A stretch of 64,000 nucleotides of DNA from Megaleporinus macrocephalus (lineage: Eukaryota > Chordata > Actinopteri > Characiformes > Anostomidae). The notes below the pieces were generated by a model. That model made no database searches and was not told where the DNA came from. It saw nothing but the letters and a program-made list of their open reading frames with translations. The stretch is taken from NCBI GenBank assembly GCA_021613375.1, contig CM038706.1, forward strand, positions 21,208,866 to 21,272,865, written 5' to 3'. The position numbers were made by a program, and so were the translations under genes. Positions 46,219-57,748 of this stretch are shown piece by piece (position 1 is the first letter of the stretch; the number at the start of each line of letters is the position of its first letter).

Positions 46219-47099
46219 AAAAAACATTTTCTCAGTATTTCTTATATTTGCCAATATGGGAGTAATTGTTATTTTTTCAATGCATTTGTTTACATGAATG
46301 CTATTCTTATCGCTCTACATCTTGAGACATGGATTCACGGAACAACTGAAGTATTGCAGATCAGGTATGTTGGAAGCAGAACAAACACTATAATGTGCAG
46401 GGCAGGAGGTTCTAAAGGGCCAGGGTTGGGAACCACAAACATATAGTAACGTTAGACATGGTGGGCTGTACAGTGTTGCTTGCAAGTTTGTGAATCATCA
46501 TTTTCTGCAATTCTACATAAATGTAACCTATAGTCAGCTATTGTTATGAGTCGAGTTAAATGAGGATGATTATATTCATTATGTAGAATTTCACAAGATG
46601 ATCATATGTTCAAAAACTTTAAAGCAACACTGTAAATAATGACAAATTACAAATTCTCCTTTTTAATTACTTTTTTAACAATTTTAAAAACCAGCTATAT
46701 ATTTAAAGATTTACTGCTTTTCTTTCAAAAAAAAATCCCTGTAGTTTCCAGCTCTTGACAGTTCCTTAGTTACGAGTTTTTGCTGCGTTACCAAAGTTTT
46801 AAGCATGAAAAACCACATCCTTACTTCTCTTTTGATCAATACCAACTGGTTTCCCTTATATGGAACTGCGGCATGTTTTTCTCCTCCACCCTCCAAACAT
46901 TTAGTCTGAGCCAAAGTCACTTTTCGTCATCTGCCACACCTCTTTGGCTTTTTTCTCTTCCAACAAGGCATACAGGTTTATCCTCGACTTCACTCATTGC
47001 TCACATTCCCCCATATAACGCCTGTGACACAACAGTTTCATTGAAACTAGACAGCACACAGAGACCTTGCCTGTGGATTTGGTCTGCAGAAGCTGTGAA
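46219..47099 (+). other. Spacer between TLR4-like copy 2 and the TRIM gene
   Basis: AT-rich 3' flank of copy 2, a repeat fragment at 46380-46440 ('ccagggttgggaacca' type), and the leader of the TRIM gene at its end. A 'tttggtctgcag' at about 47079-47090 could be a 3' splice site just before the TRIM start codon. No other gene is seen. Confidence 0.45.
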
Positions 47100-47516
47100 A
47101 TGTCTCGCCGCAGTGGTGTGACTGACCAGGGCCGGTACAGCTCAACGGGGAAGTCTCAGAGAAGTGATTCATACGGCAGGTACAGCAGCCCTAGACCCAG
47201 CAGCCGGGATGGTCAGCGGAATGTCCTTTGTGACTTCTGCTTGGTCAAGAAGATGAAGGCTGTGAAGTCCTGCCTAACATGCCTGACCTCGTTCTGTGAG
47301 ACCCACCTGCAGGCCCACTATGAATACCCAGCTCTGATGAAGCACAAGCTGGTCACAGCAACGGGGCAGCTGAGGGAGAAGATCTGCGCTGAACACGACA
47401 AACTGCTGGAAGTGTTCTGCCGCTCTGACCAGACGTGCGTTTGCGTTCTGTGTATCATGGAAGAACACAAGAAACACGACATCGTCTCAGCTGCAGCCGA
47501 GAGGACCGAGAAGCAG
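47100..47516 (+). CDS. TRIM exon 1 (two B-boxes)
   Basis: 417 nt, phase 0 donor CAG|GTAAGA. Encodes the basic/Ser-rich N-terminus and both B-boxes. Confidence 0.9.
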
Positions 47517-50500
47517 GTAAGAGGTGTTCATAACACACTTCCACACTAGATTCCTGTACCTGGGGTGGGGCGGTAAAAGATTAATTGTTTATATTCTGTA
47601 AAGTGGACACGAGGGCCCATGTCCTGTTTTTCTTATATTTGATCTTTTTTTCCTTGAGGTCCACTGTTAAGCCTCTCTCTATCCCCTGGAATTAGAAGGC
47701 TGTTTTTGTTACTGTGCCTTTAAGACTGATATAAGTAAACAAGCTCTGTTCTGATTGGCTTTCCTATACTGCCAATTCAAACACTTATTATTTTGTTGTG
47801 AATGGGCAGAGCTAAACTGATGTAGGCTGAATAGGTGGGTGTGTAATGTAATTCATTGTTTTCTGTGACATTCCAAAAACAGTTATTTTGAAATAGACTG
47901 TTTCTGAAGCTTAGCTGACATATAGACTGGGGTGTGACCTGTACGCTTTGAGCAACATTAACAGTGTTTATATACAACATCAAAAACTTTTATTGAAAAA
48001 AAAAATCACATGATTTTAATTTTGTAGTAATGGCTTCTTCAGCCTCACAGTTACGTTGTGTTATGTTTTTTTGATGCCCACAACGTTGTCACAACAATCA
48101 AAGGTGATTCCTCAGAAAGTTGTGACAACGTTATCTGACAGTGTTGTGAAAACATAGTGTCAATGTTGTTAGTATGTTGGCACAACCTCCTAGAATCCTT
48201 CATACGTTCCATGGAACGTATTCCATGGAGTTCCATGGAAATTTGCCCAAAAGTAGTTATAATAAAACCATAAAACCATAAACATAAAAGTTATTTAGTA
48301 GTGACAGTGCGACAATGTTGTGGCAGGCTTGTTCAAACAAAGTAAAAAGCAGGTTGTAGCAATGGTGTAAGAAAGTAGACAACGCTGTGACAACCTTGTT
48401 TGTTTGCTGGGTAGTTGAGTAAAAAATCAAATGTCCCCAAATGTAGTCTATCAGCCAGTGTATAGTGTCCAAAGATATGGGGCTAAAGTAGCTAACAAGT
48501 AAGGCAAATTTAAAGCCAGAAGTAGCATTTTGTAAACACAGCAGCCACAAACACCTCATTTATCCATTTTTACCAATCAGCACATGTACAGTATCAGAAA
48601 ACATGTAAGAAAGTCTATTTAACTATTACTCGCCTATCGGCTGACACCTGATTCTAAATGGTTGATTATGTAGCGTAGCTTTAATAGGGACCCACACAAT
48701 GAAATTAAGGCTACTGTTAAAGTTACAGCTCCCCTGTGTTTAATTTCTGCATTCAGTCGTGTCTTATATAAGTAAAAGTCATTTCGGGTGGTTGGATGTG
48801 AAATAGTTTATCACAGAGAAACTTGCCACGCCAGATATCTTTACAGTAGTGGTGATACAAATCAGCCCAGATAGCAGGGCTAAATCTGGCTTTCCAACCA
48901 GAGCGCTGGTTGTGTACTGGGCATATGGGTCAGAATAGGGCAGATGCAATACAGCTGCACACAGTGTACATCAACAATGTAGTTTAGACAAATTTGGCCA
49001 GATCCGGCCTGAGGACATGACTGTATATTGGCCAGAACAAACCCAAGGATGCAGACAAATTTTGTCTACTGGAAGGGATCATGATTCAATTTACTACTCA
49101 CATCCACCAGTGAACCTGCCTGTGTCACCTGGGTTGTAGTATGTAAAGCTGATGATGGTATAATAGTAGAAATAGTGGTAACTCTGAAAAATATATGTTT
49201 TTTGTGGACTTCGGCATCAAGTAAAAAATCATCACTATCCAAAGAAACAGAAGTATCTTTATTTTATAGCAGAGGACAAAAACCTTCTTTACTTTTCATT
49301 TAAAGACAGTCTTGGAGGCTCTTTTTGATTCCAATCATTAAAATATGACCAAATGTAAAACAAAACTAATGTTAGCAAAAAATTTAATTGTAAAAAAAAA
49401 GTAATTGTAATAATTTCATGCTATAACTCTGTGGTGTAGCTTTTAGAGGCATTAAATTCCTCAAACTCTTCAATGGAGCCTTTCCAGTCAAACCCCTCCG
49501 AATGACTTTGTTTACAGCTCAGTAATTTATTCATGCAGAAAATTCGAGAAATCCATTTTAACATCCAGAGATGAAGTGTGAAGTGTGTGATTATTAAGGA
49601 ATGCAGTTGTTTGCATTATGTTTGTCAACTATAAATTTGTGTACATTTAAGCTTGGAATGTTTTTAATCATTTATTTATTTATTTTTGCTGAACTGTTGC
49701 TTTAAGCGTTTGATCTGGTTCACTTCTGCAGAAGCAGCTTGGGACTAAACTGATGGCCTCTCAGCAGAAGATTGATGAGAGAGTGAAGAAGTGGCAGGAT
49801 CTGAGGCAGGCAGCCGAATCGCTAAAGGTGGGGCTTTAATAGTCCCTCTTCTCTGCCATACTACGTCCCCGGCACATAAAGCTTTAGGTCAGCTGAACAC
49901 TTCTTCTGCTTTTTTTTTCAACAGCAATCATCGCAGAACGTACTGGAGGAGAACGAGAGGATCTTCACTGAGCTGATGCAAGCACTGGAGAGGAGATACA
50001 TAGATGTGAAGGAGATGATCCGAGCTCAAGAGACAGTTCTGATGACTCAGGCAGAAAGGCACCTGGCCCGGATGGAGGAGGAGATCACTCTGCTGAAGAT
50101 GAAACACAACGATCTGGAGAAGCTGTCACACTCTGATGATCACATCCATTTCCTGCAGGTAGATGGCATACAAAGAAAACCTGGATCATAACTGAGACTC
50201 TTCACAAATTGTATGAAGTGTAATGCCATGAAATATTGAAAAAAATATAGATTATAGAAAATATAGAAATAGGATATAGAATTTTATAACAAAGCTAACT
50301 AAACAGCCAGTATGACTCGGTGTTCATTACGACCAAATGAATTGTCTTCTCTGGCCACAGAGCTGGCAGTCCCTCTCTGCCCCCTCAGGGTATGAAGACC
50401 TGTCCAAAGTGGCCCTGGCCCAACAGCATTCTTTTGATAAAGCGAAGAAAGCAATCTCAGAGCTTAAAGTGCAATTAGAAGATGTAAGCAAGGAGGAACT

Positions 50501-53426
50501 GAGCAAGATCTCATCTGCAGGTCAGTAAAGTATAGATATTTGGTATAGATATTTCTATAATCGTCTGTTGTTATCAGTGGATTGAGCTTACCTCATTTCC
50601 TCTTTTGTATGCTTGCTTTATAGTAAGGGAAGTTCAAATTCTGCAAACTCTGGAACCAAAAACAAGAGAAGACTTTCTACAGTGTAAGTCACTTTTTTTA
50701 CTACCATCTACCAACACAGTTTAATCATCTGAGTGACCAGAGACTAAACCTCCACTTGTGTAAAGTAACCAAAGAATGTGACCTCAAAACCTCAAGGGCC
50801 TGTGATACACATACTGTACAAAAGGTGAGTGAAGCTGCAGTTCCAGTTCGTGGAACAGGTTTACAAGTAAAAGGTTTCCATTCCACACAAAGAGCTCAAT
50901 GCCAACTGTCACTCATCCAACATCCAGAAGTGAAAACACATGTAAGACCTTGGCGACAATACAAACACAGCATTGTTGTGTGCGTTCAGACCTCAGTTAC
51001 ATGAATATCTGAATGACTATCTGATTGATGCCAGTTGCCTTGACCCAACACCTTCAAGTTTACTTGTGACTTATTACATTACAGTAAATCAATCAAATTC
51101 TAATCCAACAAGACCTTAGTAGCATGTTGTAGGACCACAAAAGAACCACTTTAGGTTCCCTAAGGGAGTGGTCCTAACCCTGGTCCTGGAGGAGCACCTA
51201 GCATGTACAGCTTAGTGTTTTTCCTGCTCCCGAAACAGTCAGTTAATTAACTCGCCCTTCTTGGGTTGATGTGGGTGTGTTTTAGCAGGAAAAGACCAAA
51301 ATGTGCTGTGTACCATAATGTACAGGGCATGGGGTCCTCTTGGACCAAAGTTGGGAAGCACTGCCCTTAGGAACCAAGCAATGGATGGTTTATTAAGAAA
51401 GTATTATTGTAAAAGACCATCCACGCCCCTCCAGCCAACACTTGACATTGGGTATGGTGATTTCAGGCTCACATGCAGTTTCTGTTTGGGTGGTGGATCA
51501 TTTAGTCCAACAGTGATACTGAGGTGTTTCAAAACTTCAGCAGCACTGCGGTGTCTGATCCACTTACACCAACACAATACACACTAACACTCCACCACCA
51601 CGTCAGTGTCACTGCAGTACTAAGAATGATCAACCACCCAAATAATACCTGCTCTGTGTAGCAGAATCAAATGTAGATGTCTATGTTTATAAAAGTAGAA
51701 CTACAAAGTTCTGCTGTATGGTAAAGTGAGGGTTATAAAGTTGACAATCAGTGTTGAACTAAGGAGGTGTTAGTAATAAAGTGCTTGGTTAGTGTATATT
51801 AGCCTTGTAGACCCAGTACAAAACTAAAGAAGTCAATTTCTGCACCAAAAAATTCTTTTTTTTTGTGATCAATTCTTTATTGAAAGCATACAGGTTTACA
51901 TTATGTACCATTTATAAATTTCTTTTTTTCAAAATAAATAAATAAAATAAATACCCATACACATAAACTTATAACATGAACTGTCTATAAGTTCTTAAAA
52001 CCCTCCCCATGATGACTACCCCCCCCCCCCCACACTTTTTTTAAAAATATGTAAAATACAGAAAAACAGGCAATAAAATCAATCACACCACACTTTTTCT
52101 TTAACTACACTGTATGCCATATCCCACGTCTGGATTGTTTTAAGGCTGGCTGCATGCATGTGAGCAACAGATCTTTCCATGAGAACAATATTCTAGAAAG
52201 GAGTTAGCCCACCTTCGCCACTCTAAAGAGTGTGGTGGTTGCCATCTCAAGGCCAGTATTTTCTTGGCGGCAGTGAGCCCAGCCCATCAAATATGCTTTT
52301 GTTGCAAAGACAGGTCTAGAAAAGAATCGTCATTAAATAAAAGTATATCTGGTGAATGTGGAATTCTACTTTCAAGAATGTCACTTAAAGTTGAAGATAC
52401 CTGTTTCCAAAAAGTACTGACCTCAGGGCAGTCCCAGTATACATGTGTGAATGACTCAGAAACATTCAGTGTACATAAGTTGCAATTAGGAGATGTGATA
52501 ATCTTCATAAAGTAGCTTCCTCTAGGAGTTAAATACATCCTGTGAACAAATTTATAATGTATTACTTGATGGTCAGGATTTTTGGATGTGTTACATAAAT
52601 TGTCCCATACTGTATTCCAACTAATCTCATCCGTTTCATCTGATAAAGCTCTTCACCTGAAAGGGGTCTCTGAGGTATAGAAATAAATCTATAGATTTTA
52701 GATACCATACCCCTAGTAGGTCCTACACCAGATAATTCTTGACTGATAAACTATGTTTGGATTAAGGAAAAAAACTTAGCAAAGCTGATTTAAAAAGCTG
52801 AATATGCTGATTATAAAGGTTCTAGATACTTTTGGATATACAGTGCAAGCATCCAATAGAATGTAGAAACCCTGATTGTGATTTTGCCTGTTTTCTGTGC
52901 AGATGCCTGCCACCTTTCTCTGGATCCTTTGACAGTCCACCCTAACCTGCACCTCGCCGAGGGGAACACGGTGGTGCTCATGAGCAGTGACCCCAAGCGT
53001 TACCCTGACCACCCTGAGCGGTTTGACCATTGGCAGCAGGTGCTGTGCAGGGAGAGCCTCTCTGGCAGTCGATACTACTGGGAGGTGACCTGGAGCGGTA
53101 CAGAGATTGACATTGCTGTGACTTACAAGGCCATCAGCAGGAAAGGCAACGACAACATCTGCAGCTTCGGATGGAACGATAAGTCTTGGAGCCTGTACTG
53201 CTCTGAGTCCAAGTTCTCCTTCATGCACAACAACAAGAGCATCACTTTACCAGTGCCCACTTCATCAAGAATAGCAGTGTATCTAGATCACAAGGCTGGG
53301 ACGCTGGCTTTTTACAGCGTGTCAGACACAATGACTCTTCTCCACAGGGTGAACACCTCATTCACTCAGCCTATACACGCTGGCTTTGGAGTCTGGGGTT
53401 ATGGAACCACTGTAAAGATTCTATAA
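47100..53426 (+). CDS. RING-less TRIM, B-box/coiled-coil/PRY-SPRY (496 aa, six exons)
   Basis: Exons 47100-47516, 49732-49827, 49925-50158, 50361-50520, 50624-50683 and 52903-53426 join in frame to 496 codons plus stop. ATG 47100 is the first ATG in frame. After a Ser/Arg-rich N-terminus come two B-boxes (Cys44, Cys47, Cys58, Cys61, Cys66 and His69; then Cys96, His99, Cys107, Asp110, Cys118, His123 and His126). A coiled coil runs about 130-300, and a PRY-SPRY at 323-496 has 'YYWEVTW' and 'VYLDHKAGTLAFYSVSD'. There is no RING finger, as in TRIM16 and some fish TRIMs. The exon pattern (96-, 234-, about 23-nt/60-nt blocks and a final SPRY exon) is typical of this class. TRIM16-like proteins act in autophagy and innate signalling. 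The exact orthologue is uncertain, and an undetected upstream RING exon cannot be excluded. Confidence 0.88.
47590..47960 (+). repeat. Dispersed repeat (family at 5925-6770)
   Basis: Shares ordered words with the first copy but lacks its nested LINE tail. Confidence 0.55.
48050..48420 (+). repeat. GTTGT/ACAAC-rich dispersed repeat with palindrome
   Basis: Repeated 'caacgttgtcacaac'-type words, a 'gttatctgacag' and 'cttcatacgttcca' shared with 7525-7700 (inverted there). A perfect 20-bp palindrome, ATACGTTCCATGGAACGTAT, lies at 48202-48221, followed by two more TCCATGGA words. Confidence 0.6.
49732..49827 (+). CDS. TRIM exon 2 (coiled coil)
   Basis: 96 nt, 32 codons. 96-nt exons at this position are usual in TRIM genes. 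The donor is AAAG|GTGGGG. Confidence 0.88.
49925..50158 (+). CDS. TRIM exon 3 (coiled coil)
   Basis: 234 nt, 78 codons, heptad-rich. A 234-nt coiled-coil exon is a TRIM family hallmark. The donor is CTGCAG|GTAGAT. Confidence 0.9.
50361..50520 (+). CDS. TRIM exon 4
   Basis: 160 nt, ends phase 1 at GCAG|GTCAGT. Starts S-W-Q-S-L-S and contains the end of the coiled coil. Confidence 0.87.
50624..50683 (+). CDS. TRIM exon 5 (linker)
   Basis: 60 nt, phase 1 on both sides. Encodes V-R-E-V-Q-I-L-Q-T-L-E-P-K-T-R-E-D-F-L-Q, the usual linker before PRY. The donor is AGT|GTAAGT. Confidence 0.85.
51165..51370 (+). repeat. Dispersed repeat ('cctggtcctggagg' family)
   Basis: Begins 'gtggtcctaaccctggtcctgg' and ends 'aaagttgggaagcactgccc', a near-palindromic pair of ends. 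Fragments of the same family are at 37485-37570 and 46380-46440. Confidence 0.5.
51500..51775 (+). repeat. Dispersed repeat A, copy 2
   Basis: Shares the word order described for 38085-38345, including 'tctgatccactta.accaacac', 'gtcagtgtcactgcagta' and 'gtagaactacaaagt'. Confidence 0.65.
51855..52745 (-). mobile_element. LINE-1/Tx1-type ORF2 C-terminal fragment
   Basis: On the minus strand a frame holds 'IHYKFVHRMYLTPRGSYFMK' followed by C-N-L-C, then H-V-Y-W-D-C-P and F-W-K-Q-V. This is the Cys-His-Cys C-terminal motif region of L1/Tx1-type ORF2 proteins. Downstream is an A-rich end (T-rich on the plus strand near 51850-51868). The copy is 5'-truncated, and stops in the flanking parts show it is not active. 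It lies antisense inside the last TRIM intron. Confidence 0.8.
52903..53426 (+). CDS. TRIM exon 6 (PRY-SPRY)
   Basis: Encodes Y-A-C-H-L-S-L-D-P-L-T through the end of SPRY (G-T-T-V-K-I-L) and TAA. The intact B30.2 core indicates a working recognition domain. Confidence 0.93.
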
Positions 53427-53450
53427 GTGTTACATGCAGTTTACACAGTA

Positions 53451-53636
53451 CACTCTTAAAATTCATGGTTCCGATAAGGTCTTTTACATCATACAGAGAT
53501 TATTTATATGTTTTAAAGGTACTTCACATTTATGTATTTCATATACATCAATCATCCATTGAAAAATGTTCACCAAAAGTGGTTCTTTTAAAGAACCATT
53601 CCAAGGGACCCTGTTTGGTACCATTATTTAAGAGTG
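53451..53636. mobile_element. Small MITE with CACTCTTAAA ends, 186 bp
   Basis: Starts CACTCTTAAA and ends TTTAAGAGTG, with inner 'ggttc' / 'gaacc' complementarity. It lies in the 3' UTR of the TRIM gene, before its polyadenylation signal, so it would be part of the mRNA. Related fragments are at 14915-14985 and 43120-43300. Confidence 0.65.
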
Positions 53637-55719
53637 TTTTTTTGGCCAGTTAACCAATGGACACACAAACCAATGACAAGATGAAGTACACATCATCTAC
53701 AGAGAAGACATGTTTTAATGCACAACTAATGAATATTTGCAGAGTTTCACATTTTGGATAAACATTAAAACATAAAATGCAGCTAGTGTATGTTAAACCC
53801 AGCAAATAAATGAGAAGTCATTCACTAAACCTTTAATAAAAATGGCATTTATATGTCTAAGTCTGTGTAGAGGATGTGTTTAAACTTTTCACGGGACTGT
53901 ACTGTACTTATCTAAAAGCTTTCAGTTTCACCCTCTATTGAGCGAAACTGAATGACTGACATAATGTGAAAACGAGAAATAACTGTAAAAGGTAGCGGGA
54001 CAGATGCTGCTACTACAACACCAATCCACTAGGTGGAGTAATACCATCTTTTATGTTATGTTTGTTTTGTTTTTGTTTTTTGTTCATCTATTTATTCCTT
54101 TTTAGCCAATTCATAAAGTTGGTTTTACCTTATTTTGGGTGTCATATACACAAACTTCAGTGCTTGCCACAGCACTAGAGCATAATGTTTACAACAACAG
54201 CAATAATAATAATAAGATGAATAAGAAAATGAAGAAGAATTCAGCGTATTAACCAGTACTTTCTTGATATTGTCCAGAGGTGGCTTTTCCAAGTCTGTTG
54301 AATTTGAAGTGTATGAGTGGTGTTTGGACATTCATTGATGAAAGGCATGTTCATAAATATAAATATGTAAATGTAAATGAGCTGAAATGCACTGATTGTT
54401 GGATGTAAAATGTGTATGACATACTGCTTAAGAAACTCTAATATGGTAAATTTAGAGAAAACCCAAGCTGCTCTGTTTTTAGATTAATTAGTACTCCTTA
54501 CCATATATCTAAATCCTCCGCTAAGAGGGTGAATAGTCTCAATTAAGTGTATTTAATTTACTGTGCAGTTATAGACAAAGACAATGCAGTATTTGTTTAT
54601 CTCGAACATATAAAATTAGATACATGTAAAAAGCTTCTCCCAACTAACCCATTTTTTTTAAATGTTTGAATATAGCAGAGCACAAAAAAATCCCATAGCT
54701 ACAAGCTTTTATACTAGTGTACAATACAGTAAAGTACAGCAAATATGAAATAACTCATAGCTAATAGGTATGTGAATGAAACTGTAGGTGGCTGGTTTCT
54801 ACAACTGAACATGTGAAACGTTTAAAGCAGATCTGTAACCTGTGCATTCCATAACTGGACACAGTGCGCACAGAGAGGAAATTCCAGACTATTTAAAACT
54901 ATTTAACCTTACGTTCAGCACTTTTAACTCCCAGAATATGTTTAGTCATGCTAATGCTGTCCCACACGCGTATCATTACACACAGCCTAGTGTTCTGTGA
55001 ATAGAAACATTGTTCATTTAGAGATGTGGTTATGTAGATAAGATTGTATGTACAACATAAACCATCATACATAACAGAACTAAAACAGAAACTGGTGAGC
55101 TGAGGAACCACTAATGTTGGTTCCTCAATCCAATTATTTGCAGCATAGTGTGCCTCCCTTTTCAGAAAACACTATGCATCATAACTGGGTTTAACAGCTC
55201 AGTGTTTAAAATTCATCCAAACCATTTAGCTGTTTTTACTCTCTACTCTGTCAAAGAAAGGCTTTATGAATGATCTTGGATATAACAGTGTTTTTAGGTA
55301 TAAAAAACACTGTTGTATAATAGAAAATATTTTATTTTTTTTTATAATAAAAGTGGTATTAATCAACATACAGCAGTGCATATCAGGACTAATTATATGA
55401 GAATAATTACTGAAAGTGCTCTATAAAACTTTTTAAAAACAAACTGTTCAATCGTAGAACTACAAAGTACACATATAAGGTAGTGGGTATATGGCTGAGC
55501 AACTTCTAGTGAGTAATTTAATTTAAATTGCGATTATATTCCATTAACTAAGGTTCTTCTTTTTGTTGGCCAAGAATATCCACTGATATTGGTTTGAGGC
55601 TGAATGTAGTGTGCCAGACTGCAAGTTGTGGTTGTAATCTCACAACACATGGACATGGTTTGCTTGCTCTGTGATTTAAAAAAAAATGAACAGAAAATAT
55701 TGAACAGAATGTGAAGAAA

Positions 55720-56220
55720 TAACCGCTTTAATGGTACATTGTGTTGCAGTTATATCTACTGAGTTAGCATGCTAACCAGTTAGCCCAGGCCCATCGTGTC
55801 TGTGAATACCACTGTGTACCATAAGAGGTGATGGTGAGTCACTGTAGCATCGAGTCTGCCATCCAACATGAGAGGATGAAGAAGTAGCACTGCTGCCCCA
55901 GCAGCTTATTCTAACTGTATGTCAGATATGTTGAAGGTCCTACTCATTTAAGGACAGGTAGCCAATGAGAGGAAGAGTAAACGCAATGATACCTCTTTGC
56001 AAGCGAGCGCTGTCTCCTGCTCTGCTGAGAAAACATATTCAGCAGCAGACAAAATAAATTATATGAATAAAAAACCAATACAGAGGTCACATTGCTGTTG
56101 CTTTCCACCGCTGGAAACAGCTCGGGCATGTAAGGAGGTGAAGATTGATGCTGAACTCTGGTAAGAACTGAAGACAGACTTTTTCTAGTGATATATTGCC
56201 CCCTTTTGTTCAACAGGCTG
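55720..56220 (+). repeat. Dispersed repeat (family also at 12160-12720)
   Basis: Same ordered words as the first copy, including 'gaaggtcctact', 'aaggacaggtagccaatgag', 'ctttccaccgctgg' and 'gcatgtaaggaggtgaag'. It is non-coding. Confidence 0.6.
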
Positions 56221-57530
56221 CATCGTCTTACAAATAGCTAAAAATGAAGACAACATTGTTAATCATGTAAGTTACAACTCTTTTAAACTCTGTTTTTCCC
56301 TTTTCAAAAACAAATAATCTCTCAATTCCACATGGATCTAATAAAATAATGACTATGGATAATAAATAAAACAATAAATATAGCTACAATTCACAACACC
56401 CACATAATCATAATACTTGAACCTACTATCCCTGGTGTTTTACAGTTTGGCCTCCAGTAATAGCTAAACACGGACACAGCTAGTCTGCAAAAGCTGATTA
56501 AATCAATATAAAATCAGTAGATTACAGTGGTGTTGTTAAAGCTCCAGAGAACCCAAAGTAAAATATTAAACATATACTAATGATACTGATATGATACTAA
56601 TCTTAAGTGTAATAGTGAAAATCCAGCAAAGTATGAATGAAAAATGTAAAAATATAAATACAGTTAAATAGCCCTGATCAGATCTATTTGAGAAGCGTGG
56701 CTACTGAGAAGCTTGACTGACAGCTCTCTGTCCAAGACTCCAAGCCTGCTCCACCACTCAAACAGAACTAACATCACTATCCAGCTTTTATGTGACGCTA
56801 ACTGGACAATAAAGACAAACAGACAGGCGAGCAGACGGATGTACAGACGACTGAACAGACACAGAAAGCAACACAGTGGATGAACACACAACAATGTGTA
56901 TGCAGGAACAAACAAATAAACAGGCGGCAGGCGGCTACAGACAGGAGGTGTTAACTTTTGGTTAAGCTGGTTTCTCTGACACGGGTTTGTGTGGTCGGGG
57001 CCAGAGACATCAGCCCCGTGATTGGTTAGGAAATGCTTGTGTAAGCCTTACCTACAATAAGTTCCACCCAGTTTGCACTGAGATGAGAGAAATTTAGTAA
57101 GATACAGCAGATATTTATCAGACTTTGGGATAAAGTTATAGGCATACATGTATATTGTGTCCCTGAATTAAAATAATCACTTTATCTCACCAAGTATGTT
57201 ACACATACAAGGAATTTGTCTTGACGAGGACACACAGGTATTACATGCCATACTAAACAGACAAGCACACAGACTATTAACAAATATCTCACTTTGAGAA
57301 AAATGAAATACAAAATACAGATTGACTACATGTTAAAGAAACCACAGATCTAGGTTCCCTGAGTCTTTGGGAAGATCTGGAGCTGAGCTGATGTGCTGGT
57401 GGTGTTTGGAGGTGCAGTAGTGTGCAAGGAGGGGGAGGAGCTGCTCCAGCTGTCTGATTTTAACCCAGCAGCGCCACAGAGCAGCCAGCCCAACACAGCG
57501 GGGCTACGCTAACAGACACGAGCCTGGAGA

Positions 57531-57558
57531 GCCAGCCAGCCAGCCAGCCAGCCAGCCT
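57531..57558. repeat. (GCCA)7 microsatellite
   Basis: Seven tandem GCCA units inside the inferred leader exon. Confidence 0.9.
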
Positions 57559-57709
57559 GGGAGAAAAAACACACTTGTGAGTCGCAGAGACAGACTTGTT
57601 GGGCGGTTCGTTGTTCCTGCTACAGTCGGTGTGGACGCTGGCAGAAGGAGGAGGCTGTAGTCTCTCACACTCACCGGTCCGTGCTCAAGATTTGGAGAGT
57701 GACAAAAGG

Positions 57710-57712
<3 letters not shown>

Positions 57713-57748
<36 letters not shown>
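57713..57748. repeat. (GA)n microsatellite
   Basis: Uninterrupted GA run of about 36 bp in the inferred leader exon, close to its donor site. Confidence 0.92.

Larger units (their letters stand above)
47517..49731 (+). other. TRIM intron 1
   Basis: 2.2-kb intron made largely of interspersed repeats: 47590-47960 (copy of the 5925-6770 family), 48050-48420 (copy of the 7525-7700 family, with a 20-bp perfect palindrome at 48202-48221), and 48740-49320 (pieces shared with 715-1100). The acceptor is CTTCTGCAG ending at 49731. Confidence 0.6.
50684..52902 (+). other. TRIM intron 5 with repeat insertions
   Basis: Holds a dispersed-repeat copy at 51165-51370, repeat A copy 2 at 51500-51775, and a minus-strand LINE-1-type fragment at 51855-52745. 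The acceptor is TTCTGTGCAG ending at 52902. Confidence 0.65.
53427..57420. other. Intergenic region between TRIM and the TMEM150A-like gene
   Basis: A TRIM polyadenylation signal AATAAA is at 53805-53810. A complete small MITE lies at 53451-53636 within the 3' UTR, a repeat A fragment at 55448-55490, and a dispersed repeat at 55720-56220. No coding sequence is supported. Confidence 0.55.

Noticed and set aside
52264..52515. Plus-strand 83-codon frame
   Set aside because: It is the complement of the minus-strand LINE-1-type ORF2 fragment, which carries the real motif.
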